64,000 nucleotides of DNA from Curvibacter sp. CHRR-16 (GCF_018474005.1 NZ_JAHCSH010000004.1:1-64000), one strand, 5' to 3'. Shown: positions 1 to 10,048, counted from the stretch's first letter. Notes: generated by a model from the sequence alone, not told the origin. A program made the numbers and translations.

Positions 1-2
1 CA

Positions 3-155
3 ATAGGCAACGACACAGATCACGCAGTGATAGGCAAGGGGAAGAAGGAATCAGGTTTCGTGGTCAATCGCTGCGCGATTCACCACGATGGGATTCTGTT
101 TGACAAAGGTGGGGAAGCCCTTGTAGTAATGTATGTCGCAAATTCTGCAAATTAA
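3..155 (+). CDS. 3' end of an unidentified protein (partial, cut by window edge)
   Basis: An open frame enters from the left edge and stops at the TAA at 153-155. It would encode the last 50 residues of a longer protein. The segment alternates hydrophobic and charged residues like C-terminal beta strands (for example VVNRCAIHHDGILFD, then ALVVMYVA). The terminal strand pattern is compatible with many hydrolase folds, and I do not recognise the family. No start codon or upstream sequence is available, so chance openness cannot be excluded. It points the same way as the J-domain unit that follows, 122 bases away. Confidence 0.35.
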   Translation: MGNDTDHAVIGKGKKESGFVVNRCAIHHDGILFDKGGEALVVMYVANSAN

Positions 156-277
156 TCTGGTCGCTGCGTATTAATCTGTTCATGAAACTCCCCCAAGAAT
201 GGCTTGAACGTTTGTTCGCAAGCATACCCGCACCCGCCACCCTTTAAAATCACGCCCCTTCCCCCATTTATCGCCGC

Positions 278-559
278 ATGAAAGACCACTACGCAGCCCT
301 GGGGCTTAGCAGTGCTGCCACGTTGGCAGACATCAAAAAAGCCTACCGCCAACGGGCGGCCCTGTACCACCCTGACCGCAACCCCGCCCCCGAGGCGGCG
401 GCGCTGTTTCGTGCGGTGCAGGACGCGTACGACGTGCTCAGCGACGACACCAAACGCAAGGCCTACGACGACAACCGCCGCCGTGGCCTGCTGGACGACC
501 CGGCCACAGCGGCTGCCGAGATTTGGCAGGCCTACATGCAGCGCATTTTGAAAGACTAG
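278..559 (+). CDS. Small J-domain protein (DnaJ-like co-chaperone, J domain only)
   Basis: This 93-residue protein is essentially a single J domain spanning about residues 3-66. The HPD tripeptide at residues 31-33, needed to stimulate the ATPase of Hsp70 partners, is intact and followed by RN. The Gly/Phe region, zinc-finger domain and C-terminal substrate-binding domains of true DnaJ are absent, so it cannot be the housekeeping DnaJ. About 25 residues follow the J domain. It opens a four-gene unit with gaps of 8, 12 and 26 bases, which suggests that it recruits an Hsp70 to the three downstream proteins; that role is inference. No Hsp70 gene is visible in the window, but the left flank is unseen. 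Confidence 0.9.
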   Translation: MKDHYAALGLSSAATLADIKKAYRQRAALYHPDRNPAPEAAALFRAVQDAYDVLSDDTKRKAYDDNRRRGLLDDPATAAAEIWQAYMQRILKD

Positions 560-567
560 AACCCGCC

Positions 568-1131
568 ATGATTTCCCCTTTCTTCCACCACCTGTTCAAG
601 GCCTACCAAGCCGAGCTGGACGACCTGGCCACCGACTCCGAGGGCAACAACATCCTGAACAAGCGCCTGGCCCAGCGCCGCAAGGAAACGCAGTTCCTGC
701 TCAACATGCTGGAGCTGAGCCCCGAGATGGTGGCTGTGGTGTTTTACGACGCCTTTCGCTTTAGCAACCCGCGCGCACTGCAAGACCTGCTGGGCCGCGA
801 CAGCGAAGACCTGCCGGACTGGGACGATGTGCACGTAAACGTGGAACTGGCCGCTTGGGCCGAGCCGCTGGTGAACAGCGTGCTGGGGCAGGACAAGGGC
901 GCGTGGTTCATGAGTGTGGCCGTGGCGCTGGAGTTCATGCGCACCAAGCTGCACCAGTACGACAAGGCAGGCAGCGGCCGTGCTGCTGCTGGCGACGACG
1001 AAGACCACGATGGCGAGGACAGCGACCATGGTGACGACGAGTACCTGGACGAAGACGAGCGCGAAGCCCGCGAGCAAGAAGCCGCTGGCAACGCATGGCT
1101 GACCGAACAAGGTTTTGACAGCAAAGACTAA
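568..1131 (+). CDS. Hypothetical protein with acidic tail, second gene of J-domain unit
   Basis: 187 residues from the ATG at 568, 8 bases after the J-domain stop. An upstream in-frame ATG at 523 would overlap the J-domain gene and add 15 residues, so I prefer 568. The first 130 residues look helical, and the core FMSVAVALEFMRTKL could be an amphipathic helix. From about residue 138 to 176 the chain is extremely rich in Asp and Glu, resembling an intrinsically disordered acidic tail. I recognise no domain, signal peptide or membrane segment, so it is predicted cytoplasmic. Its position argues for a shared function with its neighbours. Confidence 0.8.
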   Translation: MISPFFHHLFKAYQAELDDLATDSEGNNILNKRLAQRRKETQFLLNMLELSPEMVAVVFYDAFRFSNPRALQDLLGRDSEDLPDWDDVHVNVELAAWAEPLVNSVLGQDKGAWFMSVAVALEFMRTKLHQYDKAGSGRAAAGDDEDHDGEDSDHGDDEYLDEDEREAREQEAAGNAWLTEQGFDSKD

Positions 1132-1143
1132 GGAACCCCCTTC

Positions 1144-1914
1144 ATGGCAAGCAACCAACTGGCTGTTATTGAAAAAACCCAAGCGCTGATTGCCGCAGGC
1201 GACATCGTGGGTGCGGAGTCGGTGCTGACCGAGCTGGCCGACACCGAAGGCGACAACGCCCTGATGGTGGTGCTAGAACAGCTGCCCGCCAAGGACGTGC
1301 TGGCCGTGATCCGCGAGTACGACAACTCCAAGTCCTCCATCATCAACATGATGGTGACGCCCGAGCAGTTTGCCCGCGCGGTGGTCATCGAGAAGCAGTA
1401 CAAAGACCTGTCGCACACGCACCTGCGCGGCATGATGAACTCGGTCATCTTCCGCGACGACGCCGACCCGGTGGAGTTCATGACCGCCATTGGCGACCTG
1501 GAAGGCGGCAGCAGCGCGCTGGCCGACTACTTTGCCGAGAAGTGGAAGCGTGTGGAAGCCTTTGCCCGCACCGGCACGTTTGACACGGTGGAAGAAGACG
1601 GCGACGAGCTGGACGAAGACGAGCTGCGCGAGAGCGCCTACGCCCGCCCCAAGCTGGACGAGGACGAGGTGGCCGACCAAGACTGGATGCAGCTGGCCTA
1701 CATACTGCGCTACGAACTGCCGGACTTGTTCATCGAGATGCTGCTGGTGCTGCGCGCCAAAGCCCGCGCCTACGAGATGGGCGAAGAGGAATACGTGGTC
1801 AGCGGCGAAGAGAGTACCGATGAGCCGGACGACGGCCGCATAGAAACCAAGGAAATCGACTTTGGCCGCATCACCCCCGCTGCGCGGGACGATGACGAAG
1901 AGTCAGCTATTTAA
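1144..1914 (+). CDS. Hypothetical acidic helical protein, third gene of J-domain unit
   Basis: 256 residues, starting 12 bases after the previous stop. The protein is strongly acidic. Residues 1-140 read as short amphipathic helices, including LMVVLEQLPAKDVLAVIREY, which superficially resembles helical-repeat segments such as MgtE-N. That likeness is weak and I do not assign it. Two acidic stretches occur at about 154-178 and 220-256. No signal peptide or transmembrane segment is seen. I do not recognise the family. Conserved spacing and direction suggest a complex or client relationship with the J-domain protein. Confidence 0.8.
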   Translation: MASNQLAVIEKTQALIAAGDIVGAESVLTELADTEGDNALMVVLEQLPAKDVLAVIREYDNSKSSIINMMVTPEQFARAVVIEKQYKDLSHTHLRGMMNSVIFRDDADPVEFMTAIGDLEGGSSALADYFAEKWKRVEAFARTGTFDTVEEDGDELDEDELRESAYARPKLDEDEVADQDWMQLAYILRYELPDLFIEMLLVLRAKARAYEMGEEEYVVSGEESTDEPDDGRIETKEIDFGRITPAARDDDEESAI

Positions 1915-1940
1915 AACGCTAGCCAAGCCTGCACGCCCCT

Positions 1941-3170
1941 ATGAGCACCATTGCGGTATTTGACGCCCGCCCTTTCTTTGACAAAGCCGTGGCCTACGGC
2001 GTGCAGCACGGGCTGCTGAACGCCGACAAGCTGCAGCAAATGCAGACCGAGGGTGCCAAGGGCATGGTGCAGATAGCGCGCTACTTTGGCACCGAGTACC
2101 TGCGCCCCGAGCTGGAGCAAGCTTGCCAGCGCATGGTGCAGTTCATCAGCCTGCACCTGCTGCACGCCACGCAGGGCGAGCTGCTCCAAGCCGCCGAGCT
2201 GCTGCGCGACAACAGCCTGCTGTCGCGCTCCAAAGCCGGGGTGGACTTGCTCAAAACCATGCTGGGTCTGCCGCAAAGCACGCACTTTGGGCTGCAGGAG
2301 AAAAGCGGCTTTCGCGACGAGCACATACCGCTCTTGGCCAAGTGGTCGCTCAAGCCCGGCAACGAGCTGTACCCCGAGTTCCAAGTGGAGTACGAACGCC
2401 GCCAGCAAGTGGCCGCGCTGGTACAGGCTGCGCAGTGGTTTGCCAGCCAGCTGGACATGGACGCGGACGAGCTGCTGGAGTGCGACCGCGATGCCGAGGC
2501 CATCATCCGCACCGGTTTGCTGGCGCTGGCCTGCAAATGCAAAAAGATGCCAGCCTGGGCCATGTGGGACAAGATAGTGAACGCTTTTCGTAGCAAGTAC
2601 AGCAGCGAGCCCGGCAGCATGGTGGTGCCCTTGCCTGCTGACTTGCCCCCTGCCCTGCACGCCACGGTGGAGCAGGTGCGCGAGAGCGTATATACCGACG
2701 CAGCACGCCTGCTCAACCCCAAGGTGAGCGTGAGCAAGCTCTTTAGCGGCAGCCTGCAACTGGCCAGCCGCTACTACTGGCGCGGTGACCTGCAGGCCGA
2801 TGTGCAGGAAGCGGAAAAAGCCCTGTCCAAAACCTGGGCCAAAGCCACGGGTGGGCATACGGACGAGGCGTCGCTGCTCACACTTTTCATCAACATGGCT
2901 GCGGGCTACAAAGCCGCCGCAGGCAAAACCATGCTGACCGAAAAAGCCGCCGCCACGCTGGTGCGCAAACTGCGCAAAACCGGGCTGGACGATGCGGTGG
3001 TGACCGAGTTCATCCGCACCTGCGCCCCCGACGAACACCGCGACGACTACCTGGCGCTGTGGCAGAGCTTTTTGGACGAAAGCCGCCGCACCCTGCTCAG
3101 CGACATGGACTACCAGCTCTACGACGCGCTGGCGGTGCTGCGCCGCGAGTGCAACGTGCAGGCGGATTGA
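1941..3170 (+). CDS. Hypothetical 409-residue helical protein, last gene of J-domain unit
   Basis: 409 residues from the ATG at 1941, 26 bases after the previous stop. The sequence looks almost entirely helical and soluble, with many Leu/Ala/Gln heptad-like stretches (for example residues 50-105) and no signal peptide or membrane helix. I recognise no domain. The gene ends only 7 bases from the convergent stop of the mutarotase gene, and I see no hairpin terminator between them, so the two transcripts probably overlap. It may be the largest scaffold component of the J-domain unit; that is inference from position alone. Confidence 0.8.
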   Translation: MSTIAVFDARPFFDKAVAYGVQHGLLNADKLQQMQTEGAKGMVQIARYFGTEYLRPELEQACQRMVQFISLHLLHATQGELLQAAELLRDNSLLSRSKAGVDLLKTMLGLPQSTHFGLQEKSGFRDEHIPLLAKWSLKPGNELYPEFQVEYERRQQVAALVQAAQWFASQLDMDADELLECDRDAEAIIRTGLLALACKCKKMPAWAMWDKIVNAFRSKYSSEPGSMVVPLPADLPPALHATVEQVRESVYTDAARLLNPKVSVSKLFSGSLQLASRYYWRGDLQADVQEAEKALSKTWAKATGGHTDEASLLTLFINMAAGYKAAAGKTMLTEKAAATLVRKLRKTGLDDAVVTEFIRTCAPDEHRDDYLALWQSFLDESRRTLLSDMDYQLYDALAVLRRECNVQAD

Positions 3171-3177
3171 CCAGAAC

Positions 3178-3537
3178 CTACTGCTCTGCCAAGTTGAATA
3201 TGCGCTGCATGGGCACCCACTTCTGGCCAGCGGGTGTCCACGGCGTGGGGGCTTGGTAAGTCCACATCAGCGCCTCCCAGCGCACGATGTCGGGGTTGGT
3301 CTCTGCCGCCTGCGCCATGCGCTGTGCGTCGTAGCGGGCGGGGTCGACTTCCATCACCATAAAAAGGCGCGTGCCCAAGCGGTAAATCTCCATGCCTGTT
3401 ACGCCCTGCTCGCGCAGGTGGTCGCGCACCGTGGGCCAAATGCGTTCGTGGGCTTTTTCGTACTCGGCAATCTTGGTGGGGTCGTCCACCAAGTCCAGCG
3501 CCAAGGCGTAGCGTTGGCTTAGCAGATGGTTTGTCAT
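3178..3537 (-). CDS. Sugar mutarotase, RhaM/COG3254 family (probable L-fucose mutarotase)
   Basis: 119 residues matching the rhamnose-mutarotase fold family in length (about 105-115) and pattern: an early ALDLVDDP strand, [35 protein letters not shown], and the aromatic C-terminal part [23 protein letters not shown]. Family members interconvert anomers of 6-deoxyhexoses. The L-fucose genes upstream make L-fucose the likely substrate, supplying the anomer used by L-fucose dehydrogenase. Its ATG overlaps the stop of the chemoreceptor gene in an ATGA arrangement, so translation is probably coupled. It is the last gene of the operon. Confidence 0.85.
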   Translation of the reverse strand: MTNHLLSQRYALALDLVDDPTKIAEYEKAHERIWPTVRDHLREQGVTGMEIYRLGTRLFMVMEVDPARYDAQRMAQAAETNPDIVRWEALMWTYQAPTPWTPAGQKWVPMQRIFNLAEQ

Positions 3538-5099
3538 ACGCCATGTCCTAGTTTGAATCTGGCTACCACCGTCACCAGTTCATCGGCTTGCATGCGCAAG
3601 CTATTAGCGGCTGCAGCCATTTGCTCTACCAGTGCCGCGTTCTGCTGGGTGGTTTCTTCCATCTTTTCTATCGAATGCCCTGCCACATCAATGCGTTCGG
3701 TTTGTTGGGCGCTGGCCGTGCTGATCTTCGCTACAAACGAGCTCAACTCGGCAATGGCTTGCACCACCTGCGTCATGGTGGCACCTGCAGTGTCCACCAA
3801 TTGATTGCCGTCTTGCACGTTGTGCACGCTGTCATCGATCAAGGTTTTAATCTCTTTGGCCGCCTGTGCGCTACGGCTGGCCAAGCTACGCACCTCAGAG
3901 GCCACAACAGCAAAGCCACGACCATTTTCACCCGCACGCGCAGCCTCTACGGCAGCATTCAAAGCCAAGATGTTGGTCTGAAAAGCAATACCGTCGATCA
4001 CCCCAATGATGTCGGCTATGCGCTTGCTCGACTCATCAATGGTCTTCATCTTGTCGATGACAGAGTTGACGATGGCCCCACCCTCTTGTGCCACATGCGA
4101 TGCCTTGCTGGCCAACTGCGTCACATGCTGGGCTGTTTGCAGGTTTTCGCGGGTAGAGCGGGTAAGGCTTTGCATGAAAGTCGATGTCTGCTGCAGCGAA
4201 GTAGCCTGCTGCTCGGTGCGTTGACTCAAATCATTATTGCCTTGCGCGATTTCCGCGCTGGTATTGGCCACGGCCTCTGCACCCAAGCGTACCGACTGCA
4301 CCACGGCGATCAACTTGTCCTGCATGCTTTTCATTTCGCCTAGCAGACTGCCCTCACTGGCTTTTCGCAAATCGATGCGCTTACTCAAATCGCCATCGCC
4401 TATGGTCTTGGTGATGTGAACGACCTCTCTGGGTTCACTACCCAACTGGTTAAACAGCAGCCGGTAACTGAAGCGCGCAATCAGCGCGCCCCCCACCACA
4501 CTGACAAGTACCAATGCCATGGACACCTTGGTGATGAAATTGCCCAAGGATTGGGACTCATTAAAAAGGCCTTCGTTTTCCTTGGTAATCGCCAACACAA
4601 CCCCCTGTATAGCAGCGCTCCAGGTGGTGAAGGGTTTTTCCAAAGCTTGGCGCAAACGCATGGCTTCAGAGTCTTTGGACTGCTCTATGGCGGCGTAATA
4701 TTTGTCGAGCAAGTCGATAGAGGCATTGCCCGCCGTCAACACGGTATCAGTAGCACTGGCAATTGCACTCGATTGGGCGCTTGAAGCGCGCAACTGCTCC
4801 AACGCAGCCCGGTAGTTTTGCAACTGCTGGCTGTAGTTTTTTTTCTCGCGCACCTTCTCTTCATCGCTATTGGCCAGCAAAGCCTCTTTAGAGGACAGGG
4901 CGATGTTCCAGACCGCCACATTCATCTCGCGCGCCAAACGCTCTTTGGCGTTGTTGTCCACGATGATGCCTTCAAACTTTTGCTGTATTTGGCTAATAGC
5001 CACAGAGTTCACAATCCCCGTCAATGCAGACAACGCGATGAGTGAAACAAAACAAAGGAAAAGAACCTTAGAAAACGCAAGATTTTTCAGCTGGTTCAT
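3534..5099 (-). CDS. Methyl-accepting chemotaxis protein inside the L-fucose operon
   Basis: 521 residues from the ATG at 5099, preceded by AAGGAG; the upstream in-frame extension lacks an equally good site. Transmembrane helix 1 spans about 11-33, followed by a periplasmic helical region of about 150 residues of four-helix-bundle (4HB_MCP) type. TM2 is at 188-212, a HAMP segment follows, and the signalling domain carries the conserved hairpin tip [20 protein letters not shown]. No C-terminal NWETF-type pentapeptide for CheR/CheB docking is present. The gene sits 48 bases after L-fucose dehydrogenase and overlaps the mutarotase start, so it is probably co-expressed with fucose catabolism. It may sense fucose, directly or through the periplasmic binding protein; this is inference. 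Confidence 0.93.
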   Translation of the reverse strand: MNQLKNLAFSKVLFLCFVSLIALSALTGIVNSVAISQIQQKFEGIIVDNNAKERLAREMNVAVWNIALSSKEALLANSDEEKVREKKNYSQQLQNYRAALEQLRASSAQSSAIASATDTVLTAGNASIDLLDKYYAAIEQSKDSEAMRLRQALEKPFTTWSAAIQGVVLAITKENEGLFNESQSLGNFITKVSMALVLVSVVGGALIARFSYRLLFNQLGSEPREVVHITKTIGDGDLSKRIDLRKASEGSLLGEMKSMQDKLIAVVQSVRLGAEAVANTSAEIAQGNNDLSQRTEQQATSLQQTSTFMQSLTRSTRENLQTAQHVTQLASKASHVAQEGGAIVNSVIDKMKTIDESSKRIADIIGVIDGIAFQTNILALNAAVEAARAGENGRGFAVVASEVRSLASRSAQAAKEIKTLIDDSVHNVQDGNQLVDTAGATMTQVVQAIAELSSFVAKISTASAQQTERIDVAGHSIEKMEETTQQNAALVEQMAAAANSLRMQADELVTVVARFKLGHGV

Positions 5100-5147
5100 A
5101 ACGGCTCCTTGAGTGTTGATACAACCACACCGTGCACCCAATGCACA

Positions 5148-5960
<813 letters not shown>

Positions 5961-6860
5961 TTAAGGGGAAGGGGAAACTAGCTGGCTGGACGCAGGTAGG
6001 CTGAGCTGGTAGCAGCGCTGCGCATTGCCACTCCAAAAATCGGCCTGCTCGGCTAGGCTTAGGCGCGACAAGGCCCATGCATGCGCCATGTCGTGTACCT
6101 GTTCGTACGGAGCGGCCAGTTGGCACACGGGCCAATCGGAACCAAACATGATGCGCTGCGGGCCAAAGGCCTCTAGCACCACGTCCATGCACATCTGGAT
6201 GTGGGCTTTGTCCTGAGCCTGCAGCGCCGGTTGCTGAGCCCACGCGGTTTCGGTCACCAAGCCAGAAATCTTGCACATGAGGTGGGGGAGCTGTGCCAGC
6301 TCGCGGATGCCTTGCGTCCATTCGGCCATGGTGCTCGTGCCCCACTGTTGCAAGCGCGGCTTGGCCGCGTGGTCTAGTACCAGCCAGTGCTGGTCATGCT
6401 GGCGGCAGAACGCTTGCACCAGCGGCAGGTGCTGCTGGTAAATGAGCACGTCGTACACCAAGCGGTTTTTCTGCAGCAGGGCCACGCCCTGTTGGTGGCC
6501 TTTGTTCGCCAGCCAGGCCGCTACATCGGGTTCGTCCTGCAAGATGTGGCGCAGGCCTTTGAAGGCGCTCTGCTGCTGCCAGCGCTCCACATCGGTTGCG
6601 AGCTGGGGCGATGCCAAATCAGCCCAGCCCACCACACCCACTATGTGCGGATGCTGCGCCGCAAGACTGAGCAGAAAGTCCGTTTCTGCCACGCTGATAC
6701 GCGCTTGCACCGCCACCACCGCCTGCACCCCGGCAAGCTGCAAGAGGGGGGCAATGTCATGGGGCAAACAATCCCGCTTCAAGGCAGGCATGCTGTCCCC
6801 AATCCAGCCATAGTCTTGCGCGCTGTAGTGCCAGTAGTGCTGGTGGGTGTCTATCTTCAT
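5961..6860 (-). CDS. L-fuconolactonase, amidohydrolase superfamily (COG3618)
   Basis: 299 residues. The amidohydrolase barrel starts with the metal-binding HxH pair (His6, His8 in DTHQHYW). His164 lies in LDHAAKP, and the terminal Asp242 in MFGSDWPV is the usual strand-8 acid. Length and motifs fit the COG3618 lactonases, several of which hydrolyse sugar lactones such as L-fucono-1,5-lactone. Here it would hydrolyse the lactone made by the adjacent dehydrogenase, giving L-fuconate. It lies 30 bases after the dehydratase gene and 33 bases before the dehydrogenase gene, consistent with one transcript. Confidence 0.87.
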   Translation of the reverse strand: MKIDTHQHYWHYSAQDYGWIGDSMPALKRDCLPHDIAPLLQLAGVQAVVAVQARISVAETDFLLSLAAQHPHIVGVVGWADLASPQLATDVERWQQQSAFKGLRHILQDEPDVAAWLANKGHQQGVALLQKNRLVYDVLIYQQHLPLVQAFCRQHDQHWLVLDHAAKPRLQQWGTSTMAEWTQGIRELAQLPHLMCKISGLVTETAWAQQPALQAQDKAHIQMCMDVVLEAFGPQRIMFGSDWPVCQLAAPYEQVHDMAHAWALSRLSLAEQADFWSGNAQRCYQLSLPASSQLVSPSP

Positions 6861-6890
6861 AGCAGCATGCGGCCAGTGGCGAAGCTGGGC

Positions 6891-8165
6891 TTAGCCTTTG
6901 TACTGGTACTGCACCAGCGAGGCGGCCTTCATCTCGATCGAGAAACCGGGCAACTGCGGCGGCATGTAAGCCGCGTTCTGGATGACGCAGGGGTCCAAAA
7001 AATGCTCGTGCAAATGGTCTACGTACTCGATTACGCGGCCTTCGCGGGTGCCCGAAATGCACAGGTAGTCGATCATGGACAGGTGCTGCACATACTCACA
7101 CAGGCCCACGCCGCCTGCGTGCGGGCACACGGGCAACTGGTACTTGGCCGCCATGAGCATGACGGCCAAAATTTCGTTCACACCGCCCAAGCGGCACGAG
7201 TCGATTTGCACCACATCGATAGCGCCGCGCATGATGAGCTGCTTGAAGATGACGCGGTTCTGGCACATCTCGCCCGTAGCCACCTTCACCGGGGCTACAC
7301 CTTCGCGTATTTGGCGATGGCCCTCGATATCGTCAGGGCTGGTGGGCTCCTCGATAAACCACGGCTTGGCAAAAGCCAACTCGCGCACCCACTCAATGGC
7401 TTGTGGCACTTCCCACACTTGGTTGGCGTCGATCATGAGGTGGCGGTTGGGCCCAAGCACCTCGCGGGCAATGCGCAGGCGGCGAATGTCGTCCGCCTTA
7501 TCGCGCCCTACCTTGAGTTTGATGTGGTTAAAACCCGCATCCACCGCTTCTTGGGCCAAGCGGCGCAGCTTGTCGTCGTCGTAGCCTAGCCAGCCAGCCG
7601 AGGTGGTATAGCAGGGGTAGCCCTCGCGCTCCAGCGTGGCGATGCGCTCGGCCTTGCCCACGGCTTGCTGGCGGAAAAAGGCCAGCGCCTCCTCGGGCGT
7701 GATGCAGTCGGTGATGTAGCGAAAGTCGATCAGCTGGACCAACTCCTCGGGGCTCATGCGCGCCACCAGCTTCCAAACGGGCACGCCTTCGAGCTTGGCC
7801 CACAAGTCCCACACCGCGTTGACCACCGCGCCCGTGGCCAGGTGGATGGCGCCTTTGTCCGGGCCAATCCAGCGCAGCTGGCTGTCTGAGGTGATGTAGC
7901 GCCAAAACCGCCCCATGTCTTCGGCCACCCAGTCCATGTCCAGCCCCACCACCAAGTGGCGCATGGCTTTTATGGCTGCGCAGCAAATCTCGTTGCCACG
8001 GCCTATCGTGAAGGTCAGTCCATGGCCTTCGTGCGGGCTGTCGGTCTTGAGGATGACATACGCCGCCGAGTAGTCGGGATCGGGGTTCATGGCGTCCGAT
8101 CCGTCCAGATGCTGCGAGGTGGGAAAGCGCACGTCCACGACGCGCATGTCGGTGATTTTGGTCAT
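6891..8165 (-). CDS. L-fuconate dehydratase, enolase superfamily
   Basis: 424 residues. Catalytic residues described for Xanthomonas campestris L-fuconate dehydratase occur at positions displaced by exactly two: Lys216 and Lys218 (KLK), Asp246 and Asn248, Glu272, Glu299, Asp322, His349 and Glu380. This complete match makes the substrate assignment strong. The enzyme uses Mg2+ to abstract the proton alpha to the carboxylate and eliminates water, giving 2-keto-3-deoxy-L-fuconate. The gene follows the diketo-acid hydrolase by 18 bases and precedes the lactonase by 30. Confidence 0.95.
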   Translation of the reverse strand: MTKITDMRVVDVRFPTSQHLDGSDAMNPDPDYSAAYVILKTDSPHEGHGLTFTIGRGNEICCAAIKAMRHLVVGLDMDWVAEDMGRFWRYITSDSQLRWIGPDKGAIHLATGAVVNAVWDLWAKLEGVPVWKLVARMSPEELVQLIDFRYITDCITPEEALAFFRQQAVGKAERIATLEREGYPCYTTSAGWLGYDDDKLRRLAQEAVDAGFNHIKLKVGRDKADDIRRLRIAREVLGPNRHLMIDANQVWEVPQAIEWVRELAFAKPWFIEEPTSPDDIEGHRQIREGVAPVKVATGEMCQNRVIFKQLIMRGAIDVVQIDSCRLGGVNEILAVMLMAAKYQLPVCPHAGGVGLCEYVQHLSMIDYLCISGTREGRVIEYVDHLHEHFLDPCVIQNAAYMPPQLPGFSIEMKAASLVQYQYKG

Positions 8166-8183
8166 AGCGGGATGGGTCGTGGG

Positions 8184-9038
8184 TTAAGCCTGTTTGGTGC
8201 GTTGGGTCTGGCTACCCAAGCCTTCAATGCCCAAGTGCATGGTTTGGCCAGCACGCAGGTAGACCGGGGGTTTCTGGCCCATGCCCACGCCGGGTGGGGT
8301 GCCGGTGGAGATCACGTCGCCACTTTGCAAACTCATAAAGCGGCTCAGGTAGCTGATGAGGAAAGCCACTTGGTACACCATGGTGGCGGTGCTGCCGTCT
8401 TGGTAGCGCTTGCCATCCACTTCCAGCCACATCTTCAGGGCTTGGGGGTTGGGCACTTCGTCGGCCGTCACCAGCCAAGGGCCAATGGGGCCAAAGGTGT
8501 CGCAGCCCTTGCCCTTGTCCCAGGTGCCGCTGCGCTCCAGTTGGTATTCGCGCTCGGACACGTCGTTGACCACGCAATAACCGGCCACGTGCGAGAGCGC
8601 ATCGGCCTCGCTGATGTAGCGGCCAGGCTTGCCAATGACCACGCCCAGCTCCACTTCCCAGTCGGTCTTTTGCGAGCCACGGGGGATTTCCACCGCATCG
8701 TCAGGCCCCACCACCGCGCTGGTCCATTTGTTGAACACCACGGGCTCTGGCGGCACTTGCATGCCGCTTTCTGCCGCGTGATCGGAATAGTTCAGGCCGA
8801 TGCAGATGAACTTGCCAATCTGCCCCACACAAGGCCCCAAGCGCAGGTCTTGCTGCGCAGTGCCCTGCACCACCGGCAAGGAATGGATGTCTACGCCCCG
8901 CAAACGTTGGAGCGACTCGGGCAGCAGGGCTGCACCAGCCACATCGGCAATATGAGCCGACAAATCGCGCACCCGACCTTGGGCATCCAACACGCCGGGT
9001 TTTTCTTGACCAGGCAATCCGTAGCGCAGTAGTTTCAC
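8184..9038 (-). CDS. FAH-family hydrolase, probable 2,4-diketo-3-deoxy-L-fuconate hydrolase
   Basis: 284 residues from a GTG at 9038, preceded by AAGGAAG; an upstream ATG at 9086 would add 16 residues not typical of the family. The fumarylacetoacetase-type fold is marked by GLNYSDHAAE and the metal-ligand set Glu128, Glu130 and Asp159 (EVELGVVIG, VVNDVSERE), and GTPPGVGMG lies near the C terminus. In the non-phosphorylative L-fucose route this enzyme cleaves 2,4-diketo-3-deoxy-L-fuconate to pyruvate and L-lactate. The assignment combines family and operon context. Other FAH-family acylpyruvate hydrolase activities remain possible. Confidence 0.83.
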   Translation of the reverse strand: MKLLRYGLPGQEKPGVLDAQGRVRDLSAHIADVAGAALLPESLQRLRGVDIHSLPVVQGTAQQDLRLGPCVGQIGKFICIGLNYSDHAAESGMQVPPEPVVFNKWTSAVVGPDDAVEIPRGSQKTDWEVELGVVIGKPGRYISEADALSHVAGYCVVNDVSEREYQLERSGTWDKGKGCDTFGPIGPWLVTADEVPNPQALKMWLEVDGKRYQDGSTATMVYQVAFLISYLSRFMSLQSGDVISTGTPPGVGMGQKPPVYLRAGQTMHLGIEGLGSQTQRTKQA

Positions 9039-9106
9039 AGTTCTTCCTTTTCGTGGTTCAAACAATGGCAAGGGATGCCCATGCATCCACTTGCCGATTT
9101 AGCAGA

Positions 9107-10048
9107 TCAGTCGTACAAAACGGCTGCGACCTTGGGGTCCTTGATATTGGTTTTGTCGTAGTAGTAAAAGCCGGTATCGATGATCTTGGGCAACTTCTCA
9201 CCCTTGATGGCTTTGACCGCCGCTTCCACGGTCTTGTAGCCAATACCGACGGGGTTTTGGGTGATAGCGCCTGCGATGGTGCCATCCATGATCATGTCTT
9301 TCTGGGCCTTGCCGGAGTCAAAACCAATGATCACGATGGACTTCTTGGCCTCCTTGATACCCTTGCCAGCGCCGATGGCAGAACCTTCGTTGGTGCCGAA
9401 GATGCCTTTGAGTTTGGGGTGGGCTTGCAGCAAAGTCTTGGCAATTTCTGCCGACTTGAGGTGGTCGCCGTTGCCGTACTGGATGTCCACCACCTGGATC
9501 TTGGGGTACTTGGCCTTGATCTGGTTGACAAAGCCATCGCGGCGATCCACGCCCGTGCGGCTGGTTTGGTCGTGGCCAATCACCGCCACTTCGCCTTCGC
9601 CACCAATCTTCTCGGCCATCTTGTCAGCAGCCAGTGCGGCAGCGGCTTTGCTGTCGGTTTGTGCCGTGGTGACGATGATGTCGCTGTCCACGCCCGAGTC
9701 AAAACCGATTACCGGAATTTTGGCCGCTTGGGCCTTTTTCAGCAGCGGAATAGCCGCCTTGCTATCGAGCGCGGCAAAACCAATGGCCTGGGGCTTTTTG
9801 GCCAGTGCGGCAGAGAGCATGTCGATTTGCTTGTCCACTTGCTGCTCGGTCTCGGGGCCTTCAAAAGTGACCTTGACCTTCAAGTCCTTGGCGGCTTGGT
9901 CAGCGCCTTGTTTGACCGCTTGCCAGAACTGGTGCTGGAAGCCTTTGGAAATGAGGGGGATGTAAATCTCTTGCGCGCCTGCCATGCTGGTAAAACCAGC
10001 CAAAGCCAAGCCTGCTGTCAATGCCAATAACTGTCGTTTTGCGTTCAT
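9107..10048 (-). CDS. Periplasmic sugar-binding protein of CUT2 ABC transporter (RbsB-like)
   Basis: 313 residues from the ATG at 10048, which is preceded by AGGAGA; the longer frame to 10207 lacks such a site. A Sec signal peptide covers residues 1-25 with cleavage near AGA-QE. The mature protein is a two-lobed periplasmic-binding-protein fold (IYIPLISKGFQHQFWQAV, VIGFDSGVDSD, GIFGTNEGSAIGAGKG). It should bind the imported sugar, probably L-fucose, and deliver it to the adjacent permease. An 83-base spacer separates it from the permease gene and contains a weak hairpin (GAGG...CCTC) before a short T run on the minus strand. This may set differential expression of the binding protein. Confidence 0.9.
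   Translation of the reverse strand: MNAKRQLLALTAGLALAGFTSMAGAQEIYIPLISKGFQHQFWQAVKQGADQAAKDLKVKVTFEGPETEQQVDKQIDMLSAALAKKPQAIGFAALDSKAAIPLLKKAQAAKIPVIGFDSGVDSDIIVTTAQTDSKAAAALAADKMAEKIGGEGEVAVIGHDQTSRTGVDRRDGFVNQIKAKYPKIQVVDIQYGNGDHLKSAEIAKTLLQAHPKLKGIFGTNEGSAIGAGKGIKEAKKSIVIIGFDSGKAQKDMIMDGTIAGAITQNPVGIGYKTVEAAVKAIKGEKLPKIIDTGFYYYDKTNIKDPKVAAVLYD

Noticed and set aside
182..247. 21-codon frame between the left partial frame and the J-domain gene
   Set aside because: Too short, without a ribosome site or recognisable product.
278..559. Annotation as DnaJ
   Set aside because: Only the J domain is present; the zinc-finger and substrate-binding domains are missing.
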